DNA from: Flavobacterium sp. UMI-01
Lineage (GTDB): Bacteria; Bacteroidota; Bacteroidia; Flavobacteriales; Flavobacteriaceae
Assembly: GCF_019656315.1 (NCBI RefSeq)
Contig: NZ_BPLU01000035.1
Location: 62,001-126,000, forward strand
Length of the DNA: 64,000 bases
Direction: 5' to 3'
A program made the position numbers and the translations under genes. A model generated the notes under the pieces. The model saw only the letters and a program-made list of their open reading frames with translations, was not told the origin of the DNA and did no database searches. Numbering within the stretch: position 1 is the stretch's first letter; every line of letters starts with the position of its first letter. Shown here piece after piece: positions 27,007 to 36,850 of the stretch.

Positions 27007-27552
27007 TTAAAAATAAAACCTCACAAAAGGCATGAAAGCATCACTGTAAGCACGATTGTTTTCTTTGAACAATACATTGTATCGCACTCCGATTGTAGCA
27101 TTGCCACTACGGTAACCAGCGCCTAGAAAAAGACCTGTGTTCCAAAAATTATCGGAAAAGTCATAAGGGTAATTGCCTTTTACATTCACTCGAAGTTGTT
27201 CCAATTCAGCTGAAAGTTGGATTTCCCTAATGGGATTAAATAAGGAGATTAAACTAGCACCGTACAGATTCGAAGTGTAGAAATTTTTTTGTTTGGCATA
27301 GGTGTATTGCGCTCCAATACCTACCGAAAAATATTCATTTACATTATAAATAGCACTAGGAGCAACTGAAATGTCAGTATAGCCATTGCCAATACTTAGC
27401 CCTAAACCGCCTCCAAATTGTACATTGTCCCAAAAATCAGTAGTGTTTGCAGTATTTCTATTTTGGAATTGTGCGCTTGCTGAAAAACTAACAAAAAGGA
27501 ACAATAAAATTAAATTACGGTTTGCTAAGAGTGAAAGATGATTATTTTTCAT
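27007..27552 (-). CDS. Small outer-membrane beta-barrel protein
   Basis: This 181-residue protein has a signal peptide (cleavage after SASAQ, about residue 28) and a short barrel of alternating strands, such as VQFGGGLGLSIGNGYTDISV and GLFLGAGYRSGNATIGVRYN, ending in the aromatic FVRFYF typical of outer-membrane proteins. It is divergent from sucA by about 120 bp and has no evident link to the TCA cycle beyond that position. Function is unknown. Confidence 0.8.
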   Translation of the reverse strand: MKNNHLSLLANRNLILLFLFVSFSASAQFQNRNTANTTDFWDNVQFGGGLGLSIGNGYTDISVAPSAIYNVNEYFSVGIGAQYTYAKQKNFYTSNLYGASLISLFNPIREIQLSAELEQLRVNVKGNYPYDFSDNFWNTGLFLGAGYRSGNATIGVRYNVLFKENNRAYSDAFMPFVRFYF

Positions 27553-27626
27553 GGTTTTGTAATTTTTTTTAACAAATCTTCACGTAAAAGTACTTAAAAA
27601 ATAGATTCAGATATAATGGATTATTG

Positions 27627-27634
27627 TATTTTTG
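27627..27634 (+). promoter_or_regulatory. -7 box of sucA
   Basis: TATTTTTG matches TAnnTTTG and ends 36 nt before the sucA ATG at 27671. It overlaps the TTG that begins the longest frame, arguing against that start. Confidence 0.6.
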
Positions 27635-27670
27635 CCAAACTATTTAACAAAAAGTACATTCACTAACATT

Positions 27671-30460
27671 ATGGATAGGTTTTCATTTTTAAACGCAGCA
27701 CACACCGAATTTTTCGCTCAATTATACGACCAATATTTAGAAAATCCAGACAGCGTAGAGCCTAGCTGGAGAAGTTTTTTTCAAGGTTTCGACTTTGGTA
27801 TGGAAACTTATAATGACGAAAATCCAATTCAATATAGCAATACCTCTTCTGTAGCGGCTCCAGTAGCAGCTGCCCCAGTAGATAGTAGCAAGATTTCAGA
27901 ACAGCTCCAAAAAGAGTTCAAAGTTGTGAAATTAATTGAAGGGTATCGTTCAAGAGGGCATTTGTTTACCAAAACAAATCCAGTAAGAGAACGTAGAACT
28001 TTTTCGCCAAATTTGGATTTGGAAAACTTCGGACTTTCTTCGTCTGATTTGAGTACTGTTTTTGATGCGGCTAAACTATTAGGATTACAGCCTTCGTCTT
28101 TATCTCAAATTATCGATCACTTGAATAAAGTGTATTGTCAGCACATAGGGATTGAGTATATGTACATCCGTAAACCTGAAATCATTGAGTGGATTCAAAA
28201 TAAACTTAATGTAAATGAAAACCAACCTACCTTTACGGCTGACCAGAAAAAAGGAATTTTAAACAAATTGAACCAAGCGGTTTCTTTTGAGAATTTCTTG
28301 CATACTAAATATGTAGGTCAAAAACGTTTCTCACTTGAAGGAGGAGAATCTATCATTCCTGCTTTGGATGCTTTGATTGAAAGAGCGGCTGAAAAAGGAG
28401 TGGAGCAATTTGTAATGGGGATGGCTCACCGTGGTCGTTTGAACGTTTTGGCAAATATTTTTGGCAAATCAACTCAAGATATTTTCTCTGAATTTGACGG
28501 AAAAGACTACGACCAAGAATATTTTGACGGTGACGTAAAATACCACTTAGGACTTACAGCTGACAAAATCACGAGTACAGGCAAAAAAATCAACATCAAC
28601 TTAGCTCCAAACCCTTCTCACCTTGAAACAGTAGGTGCTGTAATCGAAGGAATTACTAGAGCAAAACAAGATAAATATTTCCCAGAAGATTTTTCTAAAG
28701 TATTGCCTATCGCCGTTCACGGGGATGCCGCTATCGCAGGACAAGGAATTCTTTATGAAATCATCCAAATGGCACAATTAGATGGATACAAAACGGGTGG
28801 TACCATCCACATTGTCATCAACAACCAAGTTGGATTTACAACGAATTACCTAGATGCTCGTTCTTCTACGTATTGTACTGACGTTGCCAAAGTAACTTTA
28901 TCACCTGTATTACACGTAAATGCTGATGACGCAGAATCTGTAGTGCATGCCATGCAGTTTGCATTGGATTTCCGTATGGAATTTGGTCGTGACGTATTTA
29001 TTGACTTGTTAGGGTATAGAAAATATGGACACAACGAAGGTGACGAACCTCGTTTTACCCAACCGGTATTATACAAAATCATCGCTAAACATAGAAATCC
29101 AAGAGATTTGTATGCAGAAAAATTATTATCTGAGGGCATTATCGATGCGAATTTGGTAAAAACTTTAGAAAAAGAATACAAAGACGATTTAGATCACAAC
29201 TTAGAAGCGTCTCGTAAAAAAGACTTGACCATTATTACTCCATTTATGCAAAATGAATGGAAAGGGTTTGAGCAAGTTTCTACTGATGCGATGTTGCAAA
29301 AAGTAAACACAAGCGTTGACAAATCAATCTTGGATTCTATTATTGGAACCGTATCCAGCTTACCAACGGACAAAAAATTCATTAACAAAATCACTAAGAT
29401 TGTTACCGATAGAAAAACAGGATACGACAACAATACCATCGATTGGGGTACTGCCGAAACTTTGGCTTACGGTACTTTATTGACAGAAGGTTACGACATT
29501 CGTATCTCAGGACAGGACGTAGAGCGTGGTACTTTCTCACACCGTCATGCGGTAGTAAAAGTAGAAGATTCTGAAGAAGAAGTAGTACTATTGAATAGCA
29601 TCGAAAACAAAAAAGGGAATTTCCATATTTTCAACTCTTTCTTGTCTGAATATGGTGTATTAGGATTTGATTATGGATATGCATTGGCTAATCCAAATGC
29701 ATTGACTATTTGGGAAGCACAATTTGGAGATTTTTCTAACGGTGCCCAAATTATGATTGACCAATACATCTCTTGTGGAGAAGACAAATGGAACAATCAA
29801 AACGGATTGGTAATGTTATTGCCTCACGGTTACGAAGGACAAGGGGCTGAGCACTCTTCAGCGCGTATGGAGCGTTACTTACAGTTATGTGCGCGTCACA
29901 ATATGTATGTAGCGGATTGTACTACGCCAGCGAACTTCTTCCACTTGTTGAGAAGACAAATGAAAACCAAATTCCGCAAACCATTAGTAGTATTCTCTCC
30001 TAAAAGTTTGTTGCGTGACCCAAGATGCGTTTCAACAGTTGAAGAATTAGCTAACGGAGAATTCCAAGAAACTATTGACGATACAACCGTAAACAAAGCT
30101 GATGTAAAAACATTAGTTTTCTGTACTGGTAAATTCTATTACGACATCACTGCCGAAAGAGAAAATAACGGTCGCAAAGATGTAGCCGTGGTACGTATCG
30201 AGCAATTGTTCCCGTTACCAGTAGAACAATTAAAAGCCATTATAGCACAATATCCAAATGCTGATGATTATGTTTGGGCACAAGAAGAACCTAAAAACAT
30301 GGGAGCTTACAGCTATATGTTGATGAACTTCGATTTGGTTAAATGGAGATTGGCGTCATTAAAAGCATACTCAGCACCAGCTGCCGGAAGCTACACAAGA
30401 GCAAAACGCCGTCATGCGGATGCTATCCGAATGGTATTTGATAAAAATTTATTTAGATAA
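27671..30460 (+). CDS. sucA: 2-oxoglutarate dehydrogenase E1 component
   Basis: This 929-residue thiamine-diphosphate enzyme decarboxylates 2-oxoglutarate in the TCA cycle and passes the succinyl group to E2. The N-terminus MDRFSFLNAAHTEFFAQLYDQY and the segment SVEPSWRSFF are typical. MGMAHRGRLNVL and the ThDP/metal region HGDAAIAGQG follow, then the C-terminal transketolase domain. The longest frame begins with a TTG at 27632, but the ATG at 27671 matches the family start. sucB follows after 155 bp. Confidence 0.96.
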   Translation: MDRFSFLNAAHTEFFAQLYDQYLENPDSVEPSWRSFFQGFDFGMETYNDENPIQYSNTSSVAAPVAAAPVDSSKISEQLQKEFKVVKLIEGYRSRGHLFTKTNPVRERRTFSPNLDLENFGLSSSDLSTVFDAAKLLGLQPSSLSQIIDHLNKVYCQHIGIEYMYIRKPEIIEWIQNKLNVNENQPTFTADQKKGILNKLNQAVSFENFLHTKYVGQKRFSLEGGESIIPALDALIERAAEKGVEQFVMGMAHRGRLNVLANIFGKSTQDIFSEFDGKDYDQEYFDGDVKYHLGLTADKITSTGKKININLAPNPSHLETVGAVIEGITRAKQDKYFPEDFSKVLPIAVHGDAAIAGQGILYEIIQMAQLDGYKTGGTIHIVINNQVGFTTNYLDARSSTYCTDVAKVTLSPVLHVNADDAESVVHAMQFALDFRMEFGRDVFIDLLGYRKYGHNEGDEPRFTQPVLYKIIAKHRNPRDLYAEKLLSEGIIDANLVKTLEKEYKDDLDHNLEASRKKDLTIITPFMQNEWKGFEQVSTDAMLQKVNTSVDKSILDSIIGTVSSLPTDKKFINKITKIVTDRKTGYDNNTIDWGTAETLAYGTLLTEGYDIRISGQDVERGTFSHRHAVVKVEDSEEEVVLLNSIENKKGNFHIFNSFLSEYGVLGFDYGYALANPNALTIWEAQFGDFSNGAQIMIDQYISCGEDKWNNQNGLVMLLPHGYEGQGAEHSSARMERYLQLCARHNMYVADCTTPANFFHLLRRQMKTKFRKPLVVFSPKSLLRDPRCVSTVEELANGEFQETIDDTTVNKADVKTLVFCTGKFYYDITAERENNGRKDVAVVRIEQLFPLPVEQLKAIIAQYPNADDYVWAQEEPKNMGAYSYMLMNFDLVKWRLASLKAYSAPAAGSYTRAKRRHADAIRMVFDKNLFR

Positions 30461-30474
30461 AAATTTGGAGCTAT

Positions 30475-30553
30475 TTCCTGCTGTCCGCTATATCTTTTTC
30501 TTTTTTTAAAGAAAAAAAAGAAAAAGGATGCCGCTTCCATCAGGGCTAGGGCC
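30475..30553. repeat. Hairpin repeat between sucA and sucB
   Basis: CCTGCT followed by a very strong hairpin (CTTTTTCTTTTTTT, 30494-30507, with its near complement 30511-30526) and then CATCAGGGCTAGGG. The outer blocks resemble the ends of the 76-bp elements (CCTGCT...CAGGGCTAAGG), so this may be a related repeat with another hairpin. Confidence 0.6.
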
Positions 30554-30615
30554 AAATGCAAACAATAACGATTCAGAATTAAAAAATTAAAATTCATCAT
30601 TTAAAATATTAGGAC

Positions 30616-31842
30616 ATGATTTTAGAAATGAAAGTTCCATCACCAGGGGAATCTATTAAAGAAGTTGAAATCGCCACTTGGTTAGTACAAGACGGAGATT
30701 ATGTAGAAAAAGATCAAGCAATTGCTGAAGTAGATTCAGATAAAGCGACTTTAGAATTACCTGCAGAAGCAAGTGGTATTATTACTCTAAAAGCAGAAGA
30801 AGGTGATGCAGTAGCAGTAGGCGCAGTAGTATGTCATATAGATACAGGTGCAGCAAAACCATCAGGTTCTTCAGCAGCGGCTCCAGCTCCAGCAGCTGAA
30901 GCTCCAAAAACAGAGGTTAAAGCTGAAGCTCCAAAAGCAGCGCCTGCACCAGCAGCAACTTACGCTACAGGAACTCCATCTCCAGCAGCTAAGAAAATAT
31001 TAGATGAAAAAAATATTGCTCCAGCAGCTGTAACAGGAACTGGAAAAGCAGGAAGAATCACTAAAGAAGACGCAGTAAATGCAGTACCTTCTATGGGAAC
31101 TCCTACAGGTGGTAGTCGTGGTGTAGAGCGTACTAAATTATCCATGTTGCGTCGTAAAGTAGCAGAGCGTTTGGTTTCAGCTAAAAACGAAACGGCGATG
31201 TTGACTACTTTCAACGAAGTAAACATGACGCCTATCAACAACATCCGTAACGAATACAAAGATGCTTTCAAAGCAAAACACGGTGGTGTAGGACTTGGAT
31301 TCATGTCTTTCTTTACAAAAGCAGTAACAAGAGCTTTACAATTATACCCAGACGTTAACTCTATGATGGACGGTGACCACAAAATCGCTTTTGATTTCTG
31401 TGATATTTCTATCGCGGTTTCAGGACCAAAAGGATTAATGGTGCCTGTTGTACGTAACGCTGAAAACTTAACCTTCCGTGGTATTGAAGCTGAAATCAAA
31501 AGATTGGCTATCAAAGCACGTGACGGACAAATCACTGTTGACGATATGACTGGTGGAACTTTTACAATCACTAACGGTGGTGTATTTGGCTCTATGTTAT
31601 CTACTCCTATCATCAACCCTCCTCAATCTGGAATCTTAGGAATGCACAACATCATCGAGCGTCCAATTGCGGTAAACGGAAAAGTAGAAATCCACCCAAT
31701 GATGTACGTAGCATTGTCTTATGACCACAGAATCATCGACGGTCGTGAGTCAGTTGGTTTCTTAGTTGCGGTTAAAGAAGCTTTAGAAAACCCAATCGAA
31801 TTATTGATGGACAACAATCCTAAAAAAGCATTGGAATTGTAA
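30616..31842 (+). CDS. sucB: 2-oxoglutarate dehydrogenase E2, dihydrolipoyl succinyltransferase
   Basis: This 408-residue E2 core protein has an N-terminal lipoyl domain with the lipoylated lysine in [11 protein letters not shown] (Lys43) and an Ala/Pro-rich hinge (about residues 78-115). The E3/E1-binding segment is [13 protein letters not shown] (about 121-133) and the C-terminal catalytic domain ends with SYDHRIIDG, which holds the active-site His and Asp. It receives the succinyl group from E1 and transfers it to CoA. The ATG follows AGGAC at short distance. A strong terminator follows. Confidence 0.96.
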   Translation: MILEMKVPSPGESIKEVEIATWLVQDGDYVEKDQAIAEVDSDKATLELPAEASGIITLKAEEGDAVAVGAVVCHIDTGAAKPSGSSAAAPAPAAEAPKTEVKAEAPKAAPAPAATYATGTPSPAAKKILDEKNIAPAAVTGTGKAGRITKEDAVNAVPSMGTPTGGSRGVERTKLSMLRRKVAERLVSAKNETAMLTTFNEVNMTPINNIRNEYKDAFKAKHGGVGLGFMSFFTKAVTRALQLYPDVNSMMDGDHKIAFDFCDISIAVSGPKGLMVPVVRNAENLTFRGIEAEIKRLAIKARDGQITVDDMTGGTFTITNGGVFGSMLSTPIINPPQSGILGMHNIIERPIAVNGKVEIHPMMYVALSYDHRIIDGRESVGFLVAVKEALENPIELLMDNNPKKALEL

Positions 31843-31849
31843 TTTAAAA

Positions 31850-31876
31850 TGTCATTCTGAGCGAGAGCGAAGAATC
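31850..31876 (+). repeat. GTCATTCTGAGCG-type intergenic repeat unit
   Basis: GTCATTCTGAGCG followed by AGCGAAGAATCT is a short repeat common between genes in Bacteroidetes (from memory, unverified). A reverse-orientation relative lies near 4140-4163. Confidence 0.5.
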
Positions 31877-31881
31877 TATAT

Positions 31882-31937
31882 AAAAAATCCCAAATTCCCC
31901 CCGAACTCTCGGGATTGGAATTTGGGATTTTCTTTTT
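31882..31937 (+). terminator. Terminator of the sucAB unit
   Basis: Long stem AAATCCCAAATTCC with GGAATTTGGGATTT enclosing a smaller CCCGA/TCGGG hairpin, followed by TTCTTTTT. Confidence 0.85.
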
Positions 31938-31956
31938 ATATTCGGAGAATAAATAG

Positions 31957-32724
31957 ATGAAAATGAAAATCAAATTCCTACTTCTCACCCTTGTTTTCGG
32001 ATTAACCACGGTTCCCGCTAATCCAATTGCTAAAAAAAGAATATTGGTTTATACCAAGAATGGCAAAGGCTATGTCCACGAAAACATTCCAGCGAGTGTG
32101 AAAGCGTTACAGAAAATAGGTGAAACCAATCATTGGAGCATTGATGTTTCGGATAATCCAGCGGTAATGACGACTGAAAATCTAGCAAAATACGATTGTC
32201 TAATTTTTTCGAATACCAACAATCAAATTTTTGATACCGAAGAACAACGTCAAGCTTTTGTTTCCTATATTCGGCAAGGTGGTAGTTTTGTAGGGATTCA
32301 TATTGCCTCGGGTTCTGAACGGGAATGGCCTTGGTTTCACGCTATGATTGGAGGCAAATTCAAAAGACATCCTGCTTTTCAAGCATTCGATATAAAAGTA
32401 GTTAATAAAAATCATCCTTCGACTGAAACACTTCCTGAAATCTGGAAAAAGGAAGATGAATGTTATTATTCAAGCGAACTCAATCCCAACATCCAAGTAC
32501 TCTTAGCCGCAGATTTACGCACCGTAACCGATAGTCAAAAAGACGTTTATCCAGGACGTATTTTTGGAGATTACTTCCCCTTGGCTTGGTGTCAGGAGTT
32601 TGAAGGCGCTAGAGTGTTTTATACTGCTTTAGGGCATGATAGTAAAGATTATGAAGATGTATTGTATCTTCAGCATTTAACAGGTGGAATAAAATGGGCG
32701 TTGCATAAGAAAGCTAAAAAATGA
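31957..32724 (+). CDS. Secreted ThuA-domain protein
   Basis: This 255-residue protein has a signal peptide (MKMKIKFLLLTLVFGLTTV) followed by a ThuA-like domain of class-I glutamine-amidotransferase fold. ILVYTKNGKGYVHENI opens the domain, GGSFVGIHIASG marks the nucleophile-elbow region without a cysteine, and EGARVFYTALGHD closes it. ThuA domains are linked to sugar metabolism and are often secreted in Bacteroidetes; the reaction is unknown here. It is a single gene, followed by a terminator shared with the convergent lipoprotein gene. Confidence 0.85.
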   Translation: MKMKIKFLLLTLVFGLTTVPANPIAKKRILVYTKNGKGYVHENIPASVKALQKIGETNHWSIDVSDNPAVMTTENLAKYDCLIFSNTNNQIFDTEEQRQAFVSYIRQGGSFVGIHIASGSEREWPWFHAMIGGKFKRHPAFQAFDIKVVNKNHPSTETLPEIWKKEDECYYSSELNPNIQVLLAADLRTVTDSQKDVYPGRIFGDYFPLAWCQEFEGARVFYTALGHDSKDYEDVLYLQHLTGGIKWALHKKAKK

Positions 32725-32749
32725 AATTCGCCTAAAAAGAAGATAATTT

Positions 32750-32787
32750 AAAAGCCTTCGAGAGCATGGCGTTCATCGAAGGCTTTT
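32750..32787. terminator. Bidirectional terminator
   Basis: Perfect 12-bp stem AAAAGCCTTCGA / TCGAAGGCTTTT with a 14-nt loop between the convergent ThuA and lipoprotein genes. Confidence 0.85.
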
Positions 32788-32791
32788 ACTG

Positions 32792-33547
32792 TTAATTGCC
32801 TTGATACTTGACAAAATCAAACAAAGCATAGTTTAGTGAGTACGGAGTATGGTCGCCTATGAAATTCAGGTTTTCGACACTGCAAAAGATTTTAAATTTT
32901 TCTTTCGTGCCATAATTGAGTTGCAGGCTGCTTACGGTACTACCATCAATTTTCCATTTGGCAAAATATTTACTTTTGGAATTTAATGTCAGTTCCATAG
33001 ACAAAGTGTACCATTGTCCTCGTTTGATTTTTATAACATTAGATTGAAAAGGATTGGCCTGAGAGGTCATGTACGCTAATAAATCATCAGGTGCAGCATT
33101 GATGGCTATTCGTTCGTTTTGTGAGCCGTATCCTATTTCAAAATCCAATTCATGGGTGTCGTCATTGTATAAAAAGGCACCGATACTAGCCCGATCTCCT
33201 ACACCCATTTCAGGGACAAAAACACGCCAAGTGTAGGTTCCAGTGCTATACGTGGTCATGGACTTGACCTTAGGGCGGTCTATTGTGTAAGGACGGGTGT
33301 ATAGGTATAGATTCCCGTTATCAAGTGAATAATTGATTTGTCCGTTCATGTTTTGGGAAGCGTCTTCCCATTCGTCTAAATTTTCAAAATCCCAAAATTT
33401 ATAACTTACAGTTCTGGATGGTTTTTGAGTGTTTTCTGTTGTAGTGGGAATCGCAACAGATTTGGTTTCGTTTATCATCAGGTCTTCTGTACAAGAAAAT
33501 AACAATAAGGCGATGATTCCGCTCAGTATTTTTGTATTGGATTTCAT
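32792..33547 (-). CDS. Lipoprotein with concanavalin-A/GH16-like domain
   Basis: This 251-residue lipoprotein (LLLFSC, Cys19) starts at the ATG at 33547; the longer frame from 33607 would precede the signal with an unlikely leader. The body is beta-rich. At residues 133-137 it has ELDFE, which fits the E-x-D-x-E pattern of the GH16 active site, in the context THELDFEIGYGSQNE. It may be a surface glycanase or carbohydrate-binding lipoprotein (inference). The gene may be co-transcribed with the protease gene upstream (26 nt gap) or stand alone. Confidence 0.75.
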   Translation of the reverse strand: MKSNTKILSGIIALLLFSCTEDLMINETKSVAIPTTTENTQKPSRTVSYKFWDFENLDEWEDASQNMNGQINYSLDNGNLYLYTRPYTIDRPKVKSMTTYSTGTYTWRVFVPEMGVGDRASIGAFLYNDDTHELDFEIGYGSQNERIAINAAPDDLLAYMTSQANPFQSNVIKIKRGQWYTLSMELTLNSKSKYFAKWKIDGSTVSSLQLNYGTKEKFKIFCSVENLNFIGDHTPYSLNYALFDFVKYQGN

Positions 33548-33572
33548 AATTGGTGCTTTTTTGGTTGGTTCT

Positions 33573-34010
33573 TTATTGTAAATATAAATAATGATTGTAA
33601 TAATCAATAATAGCTTTTCCTCTCAAAAGGATATCTGCCCCTATGATTCCGTGTACAGGTTTTACCTTGTATTGAATTAAGGCTTCATTGACATGTGATA
33701 AATCAAAAATGACCAAATCAAATTTGTTTTTTTTCCAAAGACCTAATTGAATTTTGTTATTGCTTGCCGTTTGCGTAAGCATGCCTGTAGCTCCCGCTCC
33801 TGAAGCTTTGGTTTTAGAATCTTGGGCTTCCACCAAGAATAAGTTTACTGTTTCAAAACCAATGCAACTGTTGGATGCTCCTGTGTCCAAAATGAAATTT
33901 CCTTTTACACCATTAATTTTTGCTTTAATCAATAAATGTTGGGTCTTGGTAATCTTAAACTTTATTTTTTTATATTTTTCCTTTTTGAGGATTTCCTGTA
34001 GTTTTTCCAT
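33573..34010 (-). CDS. Retropepsin-like aspartic protease
   Basis: This 145-residue single-domain clan-AA protease has the catalytic triad FILDTGAS (about residues 39-46) and the second signature HGIIGADIL (about 121-129). As in retroviral proteases, a domain this size must dimerise to form the active site. It has no signal peptide. Its start lies inside the end of the TPR-CHAT gene (49-bp overlap in another frame), so the two are translated from one mRNA. Such a tight pairing suggests that it acts with or on the CHAT protein (inference). Confidence 0.85.
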   Translation of the reverse strand: MEKLQEILKKEKYKKIKFKITKTQHLLIKAKINGVKGNFILDTGASNSCIGFETVNLFLVEAQDSKTKASGAGATGMLTQTASNNKIQLGLWKKNKFDLVIFDLSHVNEALIQYKVKPVHGIIGADILLRGKAIIDYYNHYLYLQ

Positions 34011-36637
34011 TTTTTGAAACGAGTAAAAATCAAAAGTAAGCTAATTACTCCTATAAACCCAAAAATAAGATAAGCATATTGGAATGATTCCTCACCTGCA
34101 GCGGGACTACCATAATAGACAAAAGCACTCCAGTAATACGGTGATTTCTTGGTGTTAGAAATGGTTTTGTCTGCTAAATAATCCAACTTGGCTTGATGAT
34201 TTGCTTCTAGATACGAGCGGCCTTTTTCGCATAGGTGGTAAAAATAATCCATCCATTTGGAAGTAGTGAAATCATTTACTTTCCAAAGAGAGAATAGCAA
34301 ATTTCTTGCTCCCGCAAACTGAAAACCACGGGCCACGCTCATCGCACCTTCGGATTTGTATAATTTGCCAATACCCGTTTCACAAGCACTCAAAACCACC
34401 AAGTCAGGATCAATATGTAGCGGATATAATTCGGAATACAACACCTCTTGGTCATAGAATTTGATGCTTGCAGCCGTTTCTAAATCACCTGCACTAGCAT
34501 GTGTGGATAAGTGTAAAATGCTATGACTACTCGCATGGGTTTTAAAATTATCAAATGTGGCCTCTTCATTTTCAAAAAAAAGACCGCCAAATGTATTTTT
34601 AATCGAAGCCAATTCGTTTTTAGAAAATTCCAGTGCATAATCGGTTTTTTCAAAAACAGGGAAGAGGCCTAGCACATTTTTTTTGGGCTTTTTATTCTCT
34701 ATTTCGTTCCAATAAAAAGTTACGGAGTTGTTGTAACCAATGATGAAGTCGTTGACCAAATAATGCATTTTTGCAAAATTAGTGGTGGTAGATTCTTGCG
34801 TAATCAATGCGTCAAAGGGTAAGAAATTCAGTAACCCATCTGGAATAATTATAAGTTTTTTATAAGCGGTAGGTTGTGGTATTTGCAAGAGATCGTAAAC
34901 TTTTTTGGCTTGTTGTTGATAGCCTTTAGGGTTGTCTAAGATGGTATTGGCTTCTTTAAAATAGTACAAAAAACGCGTTATTTCCTTTAATATTGTAGTA
35001 TTTGTAAAGGCTTGTAAGTGAAGGGTGTTGTCTTTAAAAACAAAGCAATACGTTTTTTCGCTTCCTGAAAAATAATTAAGAAGTAAGGTCTTTTCTTTCT
35101 TTAGTTTTTCAAAGAGGAGTGAGATGGTTATTTCTTGATTTTCAGTAGGGGTGGACTGATTTTGCAGTTTTTTGAGGGAAAGCACCAATTCATTTTGTTT
35201 TTCGATAGCATGGTTGATTTTTTCAATAGCAGCTTTTTCTCCTTTTTGCTGTTCTTTAGTGATTTCAATGGTCCAATTTTGCAATTGCTCTAAATGTAAT
35301 TTTTCTTCCCTCGAAGCAGTTTTGTTTTTTTGAAGATAATTTTTTAAAACAGTCGATTTGGTTTTTTCAGCTAGTTGAAAAGCCTGTTCGATATAGCGCT
35401 GTTTTTTTTCTTTTTCAAATAACTCCTTGTAGAGCGCAATGCATTTTTCGGTGCGTAAGCGAACTCGGTTTTGGTGGAGGATTTTGGAATTCTCCGTAAG
35501 GAATAAAGTAGCAAAGGCTTCTTCGATGGGCATTGCCAGTGTATAGGCTTCTAAGGCTTTTTGAGGATTGTTTTTAAGACTAAAAATTGCGCCTTGTAAG
35601 TCCAATGCGTCTAGTAAAATCGTTTCGGCATATAGGGACTTCGTTTCAGGTAGAATACTATTTTTGTTGGAATAACTTGGGATTAGCGTTTTGAATACGA
35701 GGCTCAGGAGAGTGGTAGCTTCTGTGTATTGGCGCTGTTCAAAACGCAAAACGGCTTCTTCATAATACAATTTGGCTATTTGGCGTGGGTCTTGGTTGAG
35801 TGTGCTAAAGAAAAATTTTTTAGCTGTATCAAAATAATTGTTGGCTTGGTCAAAGAGCTTCTTTTGAGTGTAAAGAGCCGCTAAGTTGCGGTAACAATTG
35901 GCGAGTGCTTTGTTCTGGTTTTTACTTTTTTGCAACAATTGAATGGCATAGAGATAGGTCGATTCTATTTTTTTGAACGAAATTTTCTCGTTGGTAGGGG
36001 CAGTAGATTGACCGAGGGCTAACATGTAATTGTTTCCTATGTTGGTGATAATAATTCCTTTTTGTTCCGGCGTTAATTTTTCAGAATGTAAAGTCTTTTG
36101 TAGCAATTCGATGGCCATGTCGGTTTTGCCTGCACTTTGATAAACGTTGGATAAATTAAGTAAGGCAGCTAGTTTGTGTTTTGAAGCTTCGTCGGATTTT
36201 TTGGATTTAGAGGCAAGATAATAATATTGTTTGATGATGTTTTCCGCATTGTCATAATCGCCTTGCATGGTGTATAAATTGCCCAATGGCTTTAAGGCGT
36301 ACTCGATAATGTCATATTGTCCTAATTGATTTTTATGATACGTTTCCCAGGCTTTTTCATAACTGGCTATTGCTTGCTGGTTGTGTCCTAATTGCATTTC
36401 GTAATACCCTTTGTTACAATTTAAAATAACTATAGCCAACAGGGCGTCTTTTGATTTGACGGTTTTATTGTTCCAAAATTTACGGTCAAGTTGGGTCAAT
36501 TCATTGAGTCCTTTTTCTGAGGGTTGAGCCACAAAAGCATCAATAGCATTGTAAATGGAATCCTCTAAACGGATTGCGGATTGACCGAATGCAATTAGTG
36601 TTGAAAAGAGGATAAGTATGAAATGTTTTGTATTCAT
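33962..36637 (-). CDS. TPR-CHAT domain caspase-like protein, membrane anchored
   Basis: This 891-residue protein has an N-terminal signal or anchor (residues 1-18), about ten tetratricopeptide-type helical repeats (about 45-430), a coiled-coil stretch (about 440-500) and a C-terminal CHAT domain. The CHAT domain has the caspase-like dyad: His in HLSTHASAG (about residue 711) and Cys in VLSACETGIG (about 748), plus the late motif AGARNLLFSLWKV. A single membrane helix (AYLIFGFIGVISLLLIF) lies near the end with a basic tail, so the peptidase probably faces the periplasm if the signal is used. TPR-CHAT proteins are proteases in several bacterial immune systems; the role here is unknown. Confidence 0.88.
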   Translation of the reverse strand: MNTKHFILILFSTLIAFGQSAIRLEDSIYNAIDAFVAQPSEKGLNELTQLDRKFWNNKTVKSKDALLAIVILNCNKGYYEMQLGHNQQAIASYEKAWETYHKNQLGQYDIIEYALKPLGNLYTMQGDYDNAENIIKQYYYLASKSKKSDEASKHKLAALLNLSNVYQSAGKTDMAIELLQKTLHSEKLTPEQKGIIITNIGNNYMLALGQSTAPTNEKISFKKIESTYLYAIQLLQKSKNQNKALANCYRNLAALYTQKKLFDQANNYFDTAKKFFFSTLNQDPRQIAKLYYEEAVLRFEQRQYTEATTLLSLVFKTLIPSYSNKNSILPETKSLYAETILLDALDLQGAIFSLKNNPQKALEAYTLAMPIEEAFATLFLTENSKILHQNRVRLRTEKCIALYKELFEKEKKQRYIEQAFQLAEKTKSTVLKNYLQKNKTASREEKLHLEQLQNWTIEITKEQQKGEKAAIEKINHAIEKQNELVLSLKKLQNQSTPTENQEITISLLFEKLKKEKTLLLNYFSGSEKTYCFVFKDNTLHLQAFTNTTILKEITRFLYYFKEANTILDNPKGYQQQAKKVYDLLQIPQPTAYKKLIIIPDGLLNFLPFDALITQESTTTNFAKMHYLVNDFIIGYNNSVTFYWNEIENKKPKKNVLGLFPVFEKTDYALEFSKNELASIKNTFGGLFFENEEATFDNFKTHASSHSILHLSTHASAGDLETAASIKFYDQEVLYSELYPLHIDPDLVVLSACETGIGKLYKSEGAMSVARGFQFAGARNLLFSLWKVNDFTTSKWMDYFYHLCEKGRSYLEANHQAKLDYLADKTISNTKKSPYYWSAFVYYGSPAAGEESFQYAYLIFGFIGVISLLLIFTRFKKWKNYRKSSKRKNIKK

Positions 36638-36850
36638 ATTTTTAGTTTAACTACAAAAGAATGCAGGCGCTTTTAAAGTTACAAAAGAAAACTTTGCTAA
36701 AAACTTTTTCATCTACGATCATACTAAAATTTTCATTTTAGTTGTTTTTTATTGTTATAAAGATTTTTATTGGTTAATGCCTTGATAATATTCGTGACTT
36801 ATTTCTTTATGACTTTTGTGGTTTTTTAGGTTTAAAAAAGAGTTATAAAA

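Noticed and set aside
27007..27552. A role for the small barrel protein in 2-oxoglutarate metabolism because it neighbours sucA
   Set aside because: It has a signal peptide and barrel strands and is divergent from sucA; adjacency alone does not support an enzymatic role.
27632..27670. TTG start that would add 13 residues to sucA
   Set aside because: It overlaps the TATTTTTG promoter box, and the ATG at 27671 matches the family N-terminus.
30960..31616. 218-codon minus-strand frame inside sucB
   Set aside because: Antisense to an unmistakable E2 subunit; long because of codon bias in a highly expressed gene.
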